A stretch of DNA of 54,136 nt from an uncultured Mediterranea sp. (GCF_902493215.1 NZ_CABUOL010000020.1:1-54136); one strand, 5' to 3'; numbered from the stretch's first letter, positions 9,990 through 18,742 are shown. Numbers and translations are program-made. Notes: generated from the sequence alone by a model not told the origin.

Positions 9990-12302
9990 ATGAAAGAAAA
10001 AGTTATTACAGCCATAGGATCTTGGCAAACAACGCTTATTTTACTAACCATTTATGCAATATTGATTGGCATTGCTACAGGGATTGAAAAATATTATGGT
10101 ACTTCTGCGGCAAGTAATATTTATCATCATCCGATGGTCGGCGTTTTATGGATATTGTTAATCGCCAATTGGCTAATCCGTACCTTTCGTAATAGAATTC
10201 CTGTAAAAAGACGTTTGGGATATTATTTATTGCATATCTCATTCATTTTTCTGATTGGAGGAGCATTATTCAGTCACTATACCAGTGTAGAAGGAATGCT
10301 ACATGTACGTGAAGGAGAACAAACTAACGTTATATATACAGATCAAAAAGAAAAAGTAGTTCTACCATTTCAAGTCTATCTGAACGACTTCCAACTATTG
10401 CGATATCCAGGATCTGCCAGTCCGCGTTCCTATAAAAGTATCGTAACCATTTACGAAAAAAACACATACTCGAAAATGGAAATATACATGAATAAAGTTA
10501 TTTCCATACAAAACTATCGGTTATTCCAAACAGCTTATGATGAAGATGAAGCAGGTACGATTCTTACTGTCAGCTATGACCCGATAGGTATGACTGTAAC
10601 ATATATAGGCTATATTCTTTTGTTTATGGGAATATTGTGGCTTCCTTTCCAAAGGCAATCACGAATAAGACTTCTGTTCAGTAAAATTAAAAGTTTGTCA
10701 ATGTTGCTCTTATTTTTACCATGCAGTGTGATTCAAGCCCAAACGGACTGGAGCCGGATTCAGGTACAGAATCCTAACGGACGCATCGAGCCATTAGATA
10801 CATATTGCAGAACATTGGTACGCAAAATACATCACTCAGAAACGGTTGATTCACTGAATGCGACCTCATTCATTTGGGACCTGTTGATAAAACCGGATTA
10901 CTGGAACAAACGTTCTATTATATACCAGCCCAACAAGGATATCCGGAAAATTCTGAAACAGGAAGGTGATTATGTATGCTTCAATGATTTATTTGATACA
11001 GAAGGTAACTATCTGTTGAAAGATGAAATTGAAAACACCTACAATGTCCCTTCAAAACGCCACAGTAAACTCCAGAAAGATTTATTGAAATTGGATGAAA
11101 GAATCAACATTCTTCTCAGCTTAGAACAAGGAAAAATGCTCCCTATATTTCCATTGCCCAATGATGAAAAGCAGCGATGGTTTTCACCAGGAGATAGTTT
11201 GACTGAATTTGTTGGAGAAGACTCACTGTTCGTCAGCCACATTATACCTTGGTATTTCAGCGAGCCCAAGCAGGACATTATAGATATGATATCGGTTTAC
11301 CAACAAAAAAAGACCAATTGCCCTCTTCTCACTGATACCCAATTGAAGATGGAATTGTTATATAACCAGATACGTCCATTTTACATTTCCGCATTTGGAT
11401 ATATCAGTGGGGGAATTTTTCTGTTATTATCCATCGTTCTACAAATGGCTTGTCAAAAGAAAGAATCTTTTCTACAACTGACTCAACGAACAATCACAAT
11501 CATTATTCTCTGTTTTTTTCTGCTTCAAACAACAGGATTAATTACCCGCTGGTATATCAGCGGGCAGGCACCGTGGAGCAATGCCTATGAATCTATGATT
11601 TACGCGGCCTGGTGTACATTGGGAGGTAGCTTCATCTTCAGCCGACGTTCACTTATCACTTTGTCATTGGGAGCAATCTTTTCCGGCATCATCTTATTCG
11701 TTGCCCACATGAATCAAATGGATCCAGCCATCACACCTTTGGTTCCTGTCCTGCAATCCTATTGGCTGATGATTCACGTGGCTGTTATCATGGGAGGATA
11801 TGGATTCCTGGCCATAAGTTTTCTTTTAGGCATTACAGGTCTTTCCCTTATGACTATACCCTGCCCAACTCCAATCATCATAAGAGAAATAAAAAAAATT
11901 GCTTATATTAACGAACTATCACAACTTATAGGATTGTGCCTAATGACAGCCGGTACATTTCTAGGTGCTATTTGGGCCAATGAAGCATGGGGAAGGTATT
12001 GGGGATGGGATCCCAAAGAAACATGGGCACTTATTACCATTTTAGCCTATGCTGCAATTTTACATACCCGTTATATTCCGAAACTGAACAATGAATTTGT
12101 TCTACACGCTTTATCTGTATTCGGATTCGCCACCGTTCTGATGACCTATTTGGGTGTTAACTATTATTTAACTGGAATGCATTCCTACGGAAGTGGAAAT
12201 ATACCGATGGTATCCTATATTCTCTCCATAGTCTTTCTGGCAACAATTATACTCAGTATCGTTGCTTTCCGAAAATTCTACGTACATTTTAAAACATACT
12301 GA
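9990..12302 (+). CDS. ccsBA: Cytochrome c biogenesis protein, fused ResB (CcsB) and CcsA
   Basis: A 770-residue inner-membrane System II cytochrome c synthase. The N-terminal part (about 1-220) is ResB/CcsB-like, with membrane helices around a periplasmic segment (LLHISFIFLIGGALFSHYTS). A large soluble middle follows, then the CcsA part with multiple helices and the heme-handling tryptophan-rich motif WGRYWGWDPKETWAL near residues 665-680. The fused chain carries heme across the membrane and joins it to CxxCH thiols of secreted proteins. The 125 bp after the di-heme gene contain no terminator I can see, so co-transcription is likely. Its adjacent clients are the two preceding cytochromes. Confidence 0.92.
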   Translation: MKEKVITAIGSWQTTLILLTIYAILIGIATGIEKYYGTSAASNIYHHPMVGVLWILLIANWLIRTFRNRIPVKRRLGYYLLHISFIFLIGGALFSHYTSVEGMLHVREGEQTNVIYTDQKEKVVLPFQVYLNDFQLLRYPGSASPRSYKSIVTIYEKNTYSKMEIYMNKVISIQNYRLFQTAYDEDEAGTILTVSYDPIGMTVTYIGYILLFMGILWLPFQRQSRIRLLFSKIKSLSMLLLFLPCSVIQAQTDWSRIQVQNPNGRIEPLDTYCRTLVRKIHHSETVDSLNATSFIWDLLIKPDYWNKRSIIYQPNKDIRKILKQEGDYVCFNDLFDTEGNYLLKDEIENTYNVPSKRHSKLQKDLLKLDERINILLSLEQGKMLPIFPLPNDEKQRWFSPGDSLTEFVGEDSLFVSHIIPWYFSEPKQDIIDMISVYQQKKTNCPLLTDTQLKMELLYNQIRPFYISAFGYISGGIFLLLSIVLQMACQKKESFLQLTQRTITIIILCFFLLQTTGLITRWYISGQAPWSNAYESMIYAAWCTLGGSFIFSRRSLITLSLGAIFSGIILFVAHMNQMDPAITPLVPVLQSYWLMIHVAVIMGGYGFLAISFLLGITGLSLMTIPCPTPIIIREIKKIAYINELSQLIGLCLMTAGTFLGAIWANEAWGRYWGWDPKETWALITILAYAAILHTRYIPKLNNEFVLHALSVFGFATVLMTYLGVNYYLTGMHSYGSGNIPMVSYILSIVFLATIILSIVAFRKFYVHFKTY

Positions 12303-12315
12303 AATATAACAAACC

Positions 12316-13062
12316 ATGAATGAACATCGAAAAACGAGTTTACCAGACATCATAGCCGGACCATGCAGTGCAGAAAACCGGCAACAAGTAATCCAAACAG
12401 CACTTGCCTTAAAAACAATAGGTATCAGAACCATGCGTGCAGGAGTATGGAAACCACGTTCACGATACGGGAGATTCGAAGGCGCAGGTGAAGCAGCACT
12501 ACCGTGGCTGCAAGAAGTTCAACAAGTCTGTAAATTGAAAGTAATGACAGAGGTGGCACTACCTATACATGTTGAAGCAGCTCTACGAGCTGGAATGGAC
12601 ATGCTATGGATTGGTGCACGTACAACAGCAAATCCCTTTATGATGAACGAATTGGCTGCTGCCTTAAAAGGAACACAGATTCCTGTTTTCCTAAAAAATT
12701 CCATTTGCCCAGACCTAAATCTATGGATTGGCAGTATAGAACGTTTACAGCTAGCCGGTGTAAATCAGCTGCGTCTAATACACAGAGGATTCTGCATATT
12801 GGACAACGAGCCCTATAGGAATTCTCCGCTTTGGGATTTACCTTGGAAAATGAAGAATCTGTTTCCTGACCTACCGATGTATTGTGACCCAAGCCACATA
12901 GCAGGAAAAAAAGAACTGGTATATGAACTTTGTACAGAGGCACTCAAACGGAACTACGAAGGGCTTTTTATCGAATGCCACACTTGTCCTTCAAAAGCCT
13001 TATCAGATGCCCAACAACAAATTACACCAGCAGAACTAAAGGATATGATTTTACAATTCTGA
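12316..13062 (+). CDS. DAHP synthase-like enzyme (KDO8PS-type class I), stand-alone
   Basis: A 248-residue TIM-barrel protein of the AroA(beta)/KDO8P synthase family. These enzymes condense PEP with erythrose 4-phosphate (DAHP synthase, first shikimate step) or arabinose 5-phosphate. Family motifs run through the protein: IAGPCSAEN, RAGVWKPRSRYGRFEG, IGARTTANPF, LIHRGF, MYCDPSHIAGKK and IECHTCPSKALSDAQQQ. The IGART and SDAQQQ signatures favour DAHP synthase. Bacteroidales DAHP synthases are often fused to chorismate mutase; this one ends without that domain. The PEP-loop reads KPRSRYG where KPRTRPG is usual. It begins 13 bp after ccsBA, so it is in the cytochrome operon; no obvious biochemical link explains that. 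Confidence 0.8.
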   Translation: MNEHRKTSLPDIIAGPCSAENRQQVIQTALALKTIGIRTMRAGVWKPRSRYGRFEGAGEAALPWLQEVQQVCKLKVMTEVALPIHVEAALRAGMDMLWIGARTTANPFMMNELAAALKGTQIPVFLKNSICPDLNLWIGSIERLQLAGVNQLRLIHRGFCILDNEPYRNSPLWDLPWKMKNLFPDLPMYCDPSHIAGKKELVYELCTEALKRNYEGLFIECHTCPSKALSDAQQQITPAELKDMILQF

Positions 13063-13082
13063 CTGGTACCTTAAAAATAATC

Positions 13083-13132
13083 CCCCCATCTCTTTTATAA
13101 CACAATCTGAGATGAGGGGAAATTTATTTTTC
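13083..13132. terminator. Bidirectional terminator between convergent genes
   Basis: An inverted repeat pairs CCCCCATCTC (13083 on) with GAGATGAGGGG (13109-13119), followed by AT-rich DNA with a short T run on the + side and another on the minus side. It separates the end of the cytochrome operon from the convergent alcohol dehydrogenase gene. Confidence 0.65.
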
Positions 13133-13141
13133 CATCTTTAA

Positions 13142-14335
13142 TCAAAATGCAATTTTCAAAACTTCCATTATATCTTCACGACTCACAGGCGGAATACATT
13201 TCAGCATTCCATCTTGTCCAAAACTAACTTTTACCACACCATCAACAATAAATGGCAGATCTTCCCTACCTATGTTTTCTTCGTGAAGTGTCTGAGGAAC
13301 TCCAATAGAACCTAAGAAACTTTTAAAATGTTCAATACCTTCTTGAATAACCTGTTCCTCACTCTTGCCTTTTGTCTCAATTTGCATCACGTTTTTGGCA
13401 AAACGGAAATAACGCTCCGGACGGCGTGTACACATATATTCCATCCAGGCAGGCATCAATATAGCCAATGAAGCCCCATGTGGCACTTTATGACGGGAAG
13501 TCAATACGTGGCCAACCTGGTGAATAGGTGTCCACGCATCACCAGGAGACGCCCAACCATTTATAGCGCAAGTAGCTGCCCATTGCAAATGAGAACGTGC
13601 GGATATATCAGATGGATTTTTCAATACTTTATCAACATTGTCAATAACGGTGCGCATGACACCTTCTTGAAAGTAATGTTGTAAATCGCTGTCTTCTTCT
13701 CCATTCAGATAGATTTCCAATACATGAGAAATGGTATCAGCGGCAGCACAGGCCGTCTGGAACGGCGGTAAAGTCAACGTCAGTTCAGGATCAATAATTG
13801 AAGTATTCGGATAAAGACACGTACTCCAAATATAGGATTTTTCTTGTAATGCCGCATTACTTACCACGGCACAATTATTCATTTCACTACCCGTTGCAGG
13901 CAAGGTAGGTATCATCATGGTAGGCAAAGATTTTTGAGGAGGAACAGCGTTAATATGATCATGCCTACTAAAGACCATATTCCACAAATCACCCTCGTAG
14001 AAAACACCTGCCGCTATAGCCTTGGCCGCATCCATAGCACTTCCTCCACCGACACCTATTACCATATCAGCCTGCATTTTCCGACAAAATTCTGCCCCCC
14101 GAGCTATGGTCGTTATTTCAGGATTAGGTTCTGCTTCATAAAAGGTGAAAACATTCAGCCCACTTTCCTTTAATAGCTTTTCAATTCTATTCATCAACGG
14201 CTCAAGGAAGTTCAGATCTTTATAAGAAACCAAACATACATTATTTCCTATTCTTTTTGCTTCTTCACCAATCCGTTTCAATTCGCCTGCACCAAATATT
14301 ATGTGTACAGGATTATAATATTCAAAATTATTCAT
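13142..14335 (-). CDS. Iron-containing alcohol dehydrogenase (butanol dehydrogenase-like)
   Basis: A 397-residue cytoplasmic group III alcohol dehydrogenase of the BDH/YqhD kind, which reduces aldehydes to alcohols with NAD(P)H. Visible motifs are the nucleotide-binding GVGGGSAMDAAKAIA near residue 100, TLPATGSEMNNCAVV, and the metal-ligand region with HVLEIYLNG, HQVGH and HKVPHG histidines. It is the last gene of a minus-strand unit, 7 bp after the FGGY kinase and behind a deoC-like aldolase. In that setting it most likely reduces the aldehyde released by the aldolase, such as acetaldehyde, which is inference. Ends at the shared terminator. Confidence 0.88.
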   Translation of the reverse strand: MNNFEYYNPVHIIFGAGELKRIGEEAKRIGNNVCLVSYKDLNFLEPLMNRIEKLLKESGLNVFTFYEAEPNPEITTIARGAEFCRKMQADMVIGVGGGSAMDAAKAIAAGVFYEGDLWNMVFSRHDHINAVPPQKSLPTMMIPTLPATGSEMNNCAVVSNAALQEKSYIWSTCLYPNTSIIDPELTLTLPPFQTACAAADTISHVLEIYLNGEEDSDLQHYFQEGVMRTVIDNVDKVLKNPSDISARSHLQWAATCAINGWASPGDAWTPIHQVGHVLTSRHKVPHGASLAILMPAWMEYMCTRRPERYFRFAKNVMQIETKGKSEEQVIQEGIEHFKSFLGSIGVPQTLHEENIGREDLPFIVDGVVKVSFGQDGMLKCIPPVSREDIMEVLKIAF

Positions 14336-14342
14336 AGCTTTT

Positions 14343-15860
14343 TCATTTATTCATTTCTGCAATATAATTTACTAATTTTTCAAAACGTTCCTGAGCAGAA
14401 TCATAGATTGAACGAACCTCCTGACGTGGAATGTACATCCTTTCCAAACGATGAATTCCATCAATCATTCCATAACCATTCCATAATTCTATTGCATTCA
14501 ATGCCAGTGCTGCAGCCCCTAAACTTGCAGCTTCCTGATCAATGCATGTCTTTTCCACAGGAAGTTTATAAATGTCAGCGAAAATCTGCATCCATACAGA
14601 ACTCTTAGCACCTCCACCAACGATCAGCATCTTTTCCAAACCCTCCTGATAACGGCATAATACATCCAACGCCATTCGCAAATTCATAGCAATACCTTCC
14701 TGAGTTGCACGAAGAATATCTGCACGAGTATGTTCGAGTTTTAACCCGAAAAATGCTCCTGTCATCTGCGGAATAGGCTCCATCATAGAACCTCCAGCCA
14801 AACTCGGATTAAAAAGGATACCATGTGCTCCTGGTACTGAAGTTTCAGCCAAACGGTTCATCAATTCATAGGCATCGGCCTCCCCACTCTTTTCGCGTTC
14901 CAACAAATCTGTACAGAACGTATTCCGTACCCATTGTTGACTCAAGCCGGCAGAAAATATACAAGTTGCCGAAGTATACATTCCCTTGATAACATGAGCA
15001 AAAACATAAGGTTTATATTTAAAATCAAGAACCGGATGCTCCGAAACCAATGCAATCCATGCCGAAGATCCCAAAGAAGTATAGATTCTTCCATCAACAA
15101 TACCTTTAGCTCCCAAGGCCATACACGAATTGTCCACTCCTCCACACACGACCTTCACCCCCATTGGCAAACCCGTCTCGTCGGAAGCCTCTTGGGTAAT
15201 CTCACCAACAATTCCATCAGATGGAATAATTTCCGGAAAAACTTCCGGTGAAATCCCAGCCAGCTGAATATAATCTTCACGATATGACCAGGTAGACAAA
15301 GAAAAAGCACCACTACCCGAAGCATAAGAATAATCTGTACACAAACGACCTGTGAAACGATAATTGCAATAATCCTTAGTACCGATAATCTTGTTTACTT
15401 TAGCGTACATTTCAGGTTCATGATGTTTGTACCACGCTATCTTGAACAAAGAATAACAAGCAGGTGGAAAACCGTTACCTGTCACCTCATACCATTCTTG
15501 ATAATCAGTTTTACGAAAAAAGTCTTCAGCTTCATCAAGAGCACGCATATCAGACCAGATTGGTGTCTTGCAACGTAGCAAACTACCATCAGCCCCCATC
15601 GGAACAACTCCCAGACTATGACCGGATATAGCCAATGCCCGAATGGCCTTCAATGGTATCCTTCCTTGATCAAGCAACCGACGGGTTGACAAAACCAATG
15701 CTTGCCACCACTCTTCTGGTGCCTGTTCCTGCCAACCATTCGCCGAATAATATGTCTGATAGGGTACAAAGGTAGAACACACTATTTGTCCACCCTCATT
15801 TACAATAGAAGATTTTATTCCTCCAGTCCCCAAATCATAAGCTATTACTACATCATTCAT
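14343..15860 (-). CDS. FGGY-family carbohydrate kinase (xylulokinase-like)
   Basis: A 505-residue cytoplasmic sugar kinase of the FGGY family, which transfers phosphate from ATP to a ketose, polyol or related sugar. Visible are the N-terminal phosphate loop AYDLGTGGIKSS, the substrate-loop region ISGHSLGVVPM and PIWSDMRA, the hinge motif GGVDNSCMALGAKG, and the C-terminal FGGY signature region MLIVGGGAKSSVWMQIFAD. Residues do not let me name the substrate; xylulokinase, glycerol kinase-like and deoxy-sugar kinases share this fold. The start ATG at 15860 overlaps the end of the restored deoC frame by 8 nt (ATGAATGA), which implies translational coupling. The dehydrogenase follows after 7 bp. 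Confidence 0.87.
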   Translation of the reverse strand: MNDVVIAYDLGTGGIKSSIVNEGGQIVCSTFVPYQTYYSANGWQEQAPEEWWQALVLSTRRLLDQGRIPLKAIRALAISGHSLGVVPMGADGSLLRCKTPIWSDMRALDEAEDFFRKTDYQEWYEVTGNGFPPACYSLFKIAWYKHHEPEMYAKVNKIIGTKDYCNYRFTGRLCTDYSYASGSGAFSLSTWSYREDYIQLAGISPEVFPEIIPSDGIVGEITQEASDETGLPMGVKVVCGGVDNSCMALGAKGIVDGRIYTSLGSSAWIALVSEHPVLDFKYKPYVFAHVIKGMYTSATCIFSAGLSQQWVRNTFCTDLLEREKSGEADAYELMNRLAETSVPGAHGILFNPSLAGGSMMEPIPQMTGAFFGLKLEHTRADILRATQEGIAMNLRMALDVLCRYQEGLEKMLIVGGGAKSSVWMQIFADIYKLPVEKTCIDQEAASLGAAALALNAIELWNGYGMIDGIHRLERMYIPRQEVRSIYDSAQERFEKLVNYIAEMNK

Positions 15861-16586
15861 CCGATTCGCGCTTTATACATTCTTTCATGATACTTAAGGC
15901 TGATTTATAACCGATTCCGAAACGACAGACACCAGCTTCATACATAGTTTCCAATGTTTCTAATGTACGGCCCCCCCAGCTACCTTCAATTTAATACGAT
16001 TACCTACCGTTTGTTTGATCAGTTCTACATGATGCATATCTGTTGTACCAGCCCATCCTGTACCCGTTTTTACAAAATCAGCTCCCGAGTCCAGAACAAT
16101 AGAAACAGCCTTTACAACTTCATCATCATTCAATAGCGGTACTTCAATTATAACTTTCAAAGGCAATGGTTGCACAGCTTCTTTCACCCGCTTTATATCC
16201 TGAAGTACATCCTCATACAAACCTGACTTCAATTTACCGATATTCATCACCATATCGATTTCATTACATCCTTGAGCTTTCAAGTCGACAGCTTGCCACA
16301 CTTTACTTTCTGTCGTATCGCCACCAGAGGGAAAACCAACAATACCACCTATACCTACACTATTCGTTCCTTTTAATCCTGAAAAGACATATGGAAGCAT
16401 GGAAGGCATAGAAAACACACAAACAAAATTGTATAATCGGGCACTTTCAACAATCAAGTTGACTTCTGCCAAAGTTGATTCTGCCCGTACGGCACTGATA
16501 TCAATCAGTCTAGCCAATTCGGAAGATTTCAATTTTACCATAAGCGAAATGTTTTTAATCGCAGGCAAAATAAGTGAAACATCCAA
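15853..16586 (-). pseudogene. deoC: Deoxyribose-phosphate aldolase (DeoC-like), frameshifted at a G7 tract
   Basis: Class I aldolase related to DeoC, which cleaves 2-deoxyribose 5-phosphate into acetaldehyde and glyceraldehyde 3-phosphate. Family motifs are present: CNEIDMVMNIGK, the Schiff-base lysine in DFVKTGTGWAGTT (usually VKTSTGF), and the second lysine in LKVAGG. The frame ends early at 15960 (AGGAVH-stop) inside a run of seven G on the minus strand (15971-15977 as C). One extra G restores AGGGRTLETLETMYEAG and then CRFGIGYKSALSIM to a stop at 15853-15855, overlapping the kinase start. As written the protein lacks its last ~35 residues. The upstream limit is a TTG at 16586; an ATG at 16541 (MVKLKSSELARLID) is a good alternative start. 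Sequencing error, mutation and phase variation cannot be told apart here. Confidence 0.82.
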
Positions 16587-16596
16587 CAGAACGGAT

Positions 16597-16720
16597 TCAA
16601 AATCCTATCAGAAACATACAATATTATTCCATCCATCAAATCGCAAGACAGACCACTCAATCAGCAAGGTACAAAGAAAAAGAAATATCAAAATCCTACC
16701 ATTATCAAGCAAAATCCTTC
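16597..16720 (-). promoter_or_regulatory. Repeated TCAAAATCCTA motif upstream of the deoC unit
   Basis: TCAAAATCCTA occurs exactly at 16597-16607 and 16688-16698, with a close copy (GCAAAATCCTTCTATC) at 16709. On the transcribed strand each reads TAGGATTTTG, a stretched version of the TAnnTTTG -7 box, so they may be promoters, operators or both. They lie just upstream of the aldolase start. Confidence 0.3.
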
Positions 16721-16741
16721 TATCATTCAGCAGAAATTGAT

Positions 16742-16776
16742 AAAAAAATAGGCCTTGTCGTCTCGACAAAGCCTAT
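16742..16776 (-). terminator. Rho-independent terminator, minus strand
   Basis: A 14-bp stem pairs AATAGGCCTTGTCG (16747 on) with CGACAAAGCCTATT around a 3-nt loop. On the minus strand the stem runs into seven T. It stops transcription coming from galE before the deoC unit. Confidence 0.75.
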
Positions 16777-16902
16777 TCACAACACAAACACAAAATAAAA
16801 CACGACAAAACTACTATGCAATTGCCTTTTTATGCTTAGCATAAATGGCCAAATATGGATATTCACATATACATACCGGTTAAGGCTTCTTGCTATCATA
16901 AA

Positions 16903-16924
16903 ACAAATACTTTCTTGTATTTGT
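16903..16924 (-). terminator. Weak hairpin close behind galE
   Basis: ACAAATAC and GTATTTGT form an AT-rich 8-bp stem with a 6-nt loop about 30 nt past the galE stop, followed on the minus strand by TTTATG. It may protect the 3' end or act as a first, weak terminator before the strong one at 16742. Confidence 0.35.
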
Positions 16925-16955
16925 TCAATGCACTTGATATTTTTTTGTACTTTTT

Positions 16956-17990
16956 TTATTGAATACCTCTTTCACGAAGCTTCAACTGCCAATTCCATGC
17001 TGAACGTACAGTGTCTTCTATTGAAGTTTCAGCCTTCCAGCCAAGTTCATTATTAGCCAATGTAGGATCGGCCCATACCTTCACAATATCACCGGCGCGA
17101 CGACCTACAATCTGATAGTTCAACTTAACGCCTGTAGCCGATTCAAATGCGTGAATCAATTCAAGTACAGAAAGTCCACGACCTGTTCCAATATTAAAGA
17201 CCTCGACTTTCTCTTTCTGCTTTCCTTCAAGAATACGGTTAATGGCTACAACATGCGCTTTAGCCAAATCTACCACATTGATGAAGTCACGGATGCATGA
17301 GCCATCAGGGGTATCATAATCATCACCAAATACACTCAACTTTTCACGGATACCAATTGCCGTTTGAGTGAGATAAGGTACCAAATTCTGAGGAACGCCG
17401 TTCGGCAATTCACCGAGCAATGCACTGGGGTGAGCACCTATCGGGTTAAAGTAACGTAACAAAATAGCATTGATAGGAGCACCTGAAGCAACCGTATCAT
17501 GAATGATTTCTTCGTTAATCTGCTTTGTATTGCCATAAGGAGATTCTGCCTTCTTTATCGGTGCAGACTCAGTTACAGGCAATACATCCGGCTGACCATA
17601 AACCGTACATGAAGAAGAGAATACGATTCCCTCCACTCCATGTTTGGGCATCAACTCAAGCAAATTAATCAAGGAAACCAGATTGTTCCGATAATATTTC
17701 AAAGGTTTTTCTACAGATTCACCCACTGCTTTGCTGGCAGCAAAATGAATAATAGCCTTAATACCTTTATATTTAGTGAACATGGCATCAAGTCCTTCCA
17801 GATCCAGACAGTCAAGCTTTTCAAAAGCCGGACGTATACCGGATACCTTTTCTATGTTATCTACCACATCGGCACTAGAATTGGACAAATTATCGATGAT
17901 TACCACCTCATAACCTGCATTCTGAAGCTCTACAACGGTATGAGAACCAATATATCCGGTTCCACCTGTCACTAATATTCTTCCTTTCAT
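16956..17990 (-). CDS. galE: UDP-glucose 4-epimerase
   Basis: A 344-residue cytoplasmic short-chain dehydrogenase-type epimerase that interconverts UDP-glucose and UDP-galactose with bound NAD. The N-terminus has the Rossmann motif TGGTGYIGSHT. The catalytic pair is SSCTVYG followed by YGNTK (Tyr-x3-Lys), and NPIGAHPSALLGE and GDYDTPDGSCIRDFI are typical of GalE. The frame is open upstream to 18047, but the start is placed at the ATG at 17988-17990 (MKGRILVTGG), because a promoter -7 box lies at 18032-18039 and the family begins there. It is downstream of the rnf operon but separated by a strong terminator. Confidence 0.95.
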   Translation of the reverse strand: MKGRILVTGGTGYIGSHTVVELQNAGYEVVIIDNLSNSSADVVDNIEKVSGIRPAFEKLDCLDLEGLDAMFTKYKGIKAIIHFAASKAVGESVEKPLKYYRNNLVSLINLLELMPKHGVEGIVFSSSCTVYGQPDVLPVTESAPIKKAESPYGNTKQINEEIIHDTVASGAPINAILLRYFNPIGAHPSALLGELPNGVPQNLVPYLTQTAIGIREKLSVFGDDYDTPDGSCIRDFINVVDLAKAHVVAINRILEGKQKEKVEVFNIGTGRGLSVLELIHAFESATGVKLNYQIVGRRAGDIVKVWADPTLANNELGWKAETSIEDTVRSAWNWQLKLRERGIQ

Positions 17991-18031
17991 AAATAGAGAC
18001 GTTTTTAGTTTTTCGGTTATTTTTATAGCTA

Positions 18032-18039
18032 CAAAAGTA
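18032..18039 (-). promoter_or_regulatory. galE promoter -7 box
   Basis: TACTTTTG on the minus strand fits TAnnTTTG exactly and sits about 40 nt before the galE ATG. No clear -33 TTTG is seen at the usual distance. Confidence 0.45.
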
Positions 18040-18071
18040 GCAAACATTTTTCATTATATACAGAAAAATAG

Positions 18072-18142
18072 GAAAAAAAAACATGCCGGTCTGTTATTTT
18101 GTGACAGACACTTATCTGTACACAGACTAACAAACCGGCATG
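18072..18142 (-). terminator. Strong terminator of the rnf operon
   Basis: A long hairpin of about 22 bp with few mismatches: CATGCCGGT... at 18082-18103 against ...ACCGGCATG at 18121-18142. On the minus strand it is followed directly by nine T. It lies 22 nt after the rnfA stop. Confidence 0.85.
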
Positions 18143-18163
18143 AATAACAATTATTCTATTCTA

Positions 18164-18742
18164 TCAAATCTTTACGACTCCAGAGAAACCCATGAAAGCC
18201 ATAGCCAGCAATCCAGCTGTAATCAATGCGATTGGAGTCCCCTGCATACCCTTGGGAATATTGACCAGACTCATTTGTTCGCGCAAACCGGCAAACAAAG
18301 TCAGTGCCAATCCAAAGCCTAAAGCCGTAGAGAAAGCATAAACAACTCCGGTCAACAGATCATAGTTTTTCTGTATAACCAGAATAGCCACACCCAAAAT
18401 ACAACAGTTTGTTGTAATCAGCGGCAAAAATACACCCAAAGCCTGATACAACGAAGGAGAAACTTTCTTCAGGATAATTTCTACCATCTGTACCAAGGCT
18501 GCAATTACAAGAATAAAGGTGATTGTCTGCAAATAACCCAAACCAAAGGCATCAAGTACATATTTCTGTAACAGGAAAGTTACAATCGTAGCAATAGTAA
18601 GCACAAATGCCACTGCTGCCGACATACCCAGTGCCGTATCGATTTTTTTGGAAACTCCTAAGAAGGGACAGATTCCCAAAAATTGTGACAGTACAATGTT
18701 ATTGACAAATACTGCCGAAATGAATATCAGAATATATTCCAT
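18164..18742 (-). CDS. rnfA: Rnf complex subunit RnfA
   Basis: A 192-residue integral membrane protein with about six helices, paralogous to RnfE and NqrE. Family segments include VNNIVLSQFLGICPFLGVSKK and LITTNCCILGVAI, in which a membrane cysteine takes part in the buried iron-sulfur site between RnfA and RnfE. The complex moves electrons between ferredoxin and NAD+ and pumps Na+ or H+. Last gene of the operon, 32 bp after rnfE, followed by the terminator at 18072. Confidence 0.95.
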   Translation of the reverse strand: MEYILIFISAVFVNNIVLSQFLGICPFLGVSKKIDTALGMSAAVAFVLTIATIVTFLLQKYVLDAFGLGYLQTITFILVIAALVQMVEIILKKVSPSLYQALGVFLPLITTNCCILGVAILVIQKNYDLLTGVVYAFSTALGFGLALTLFAGLREQMSLVNIPKGMQGTPIALITAGLLAMAFMGFSGVVKI

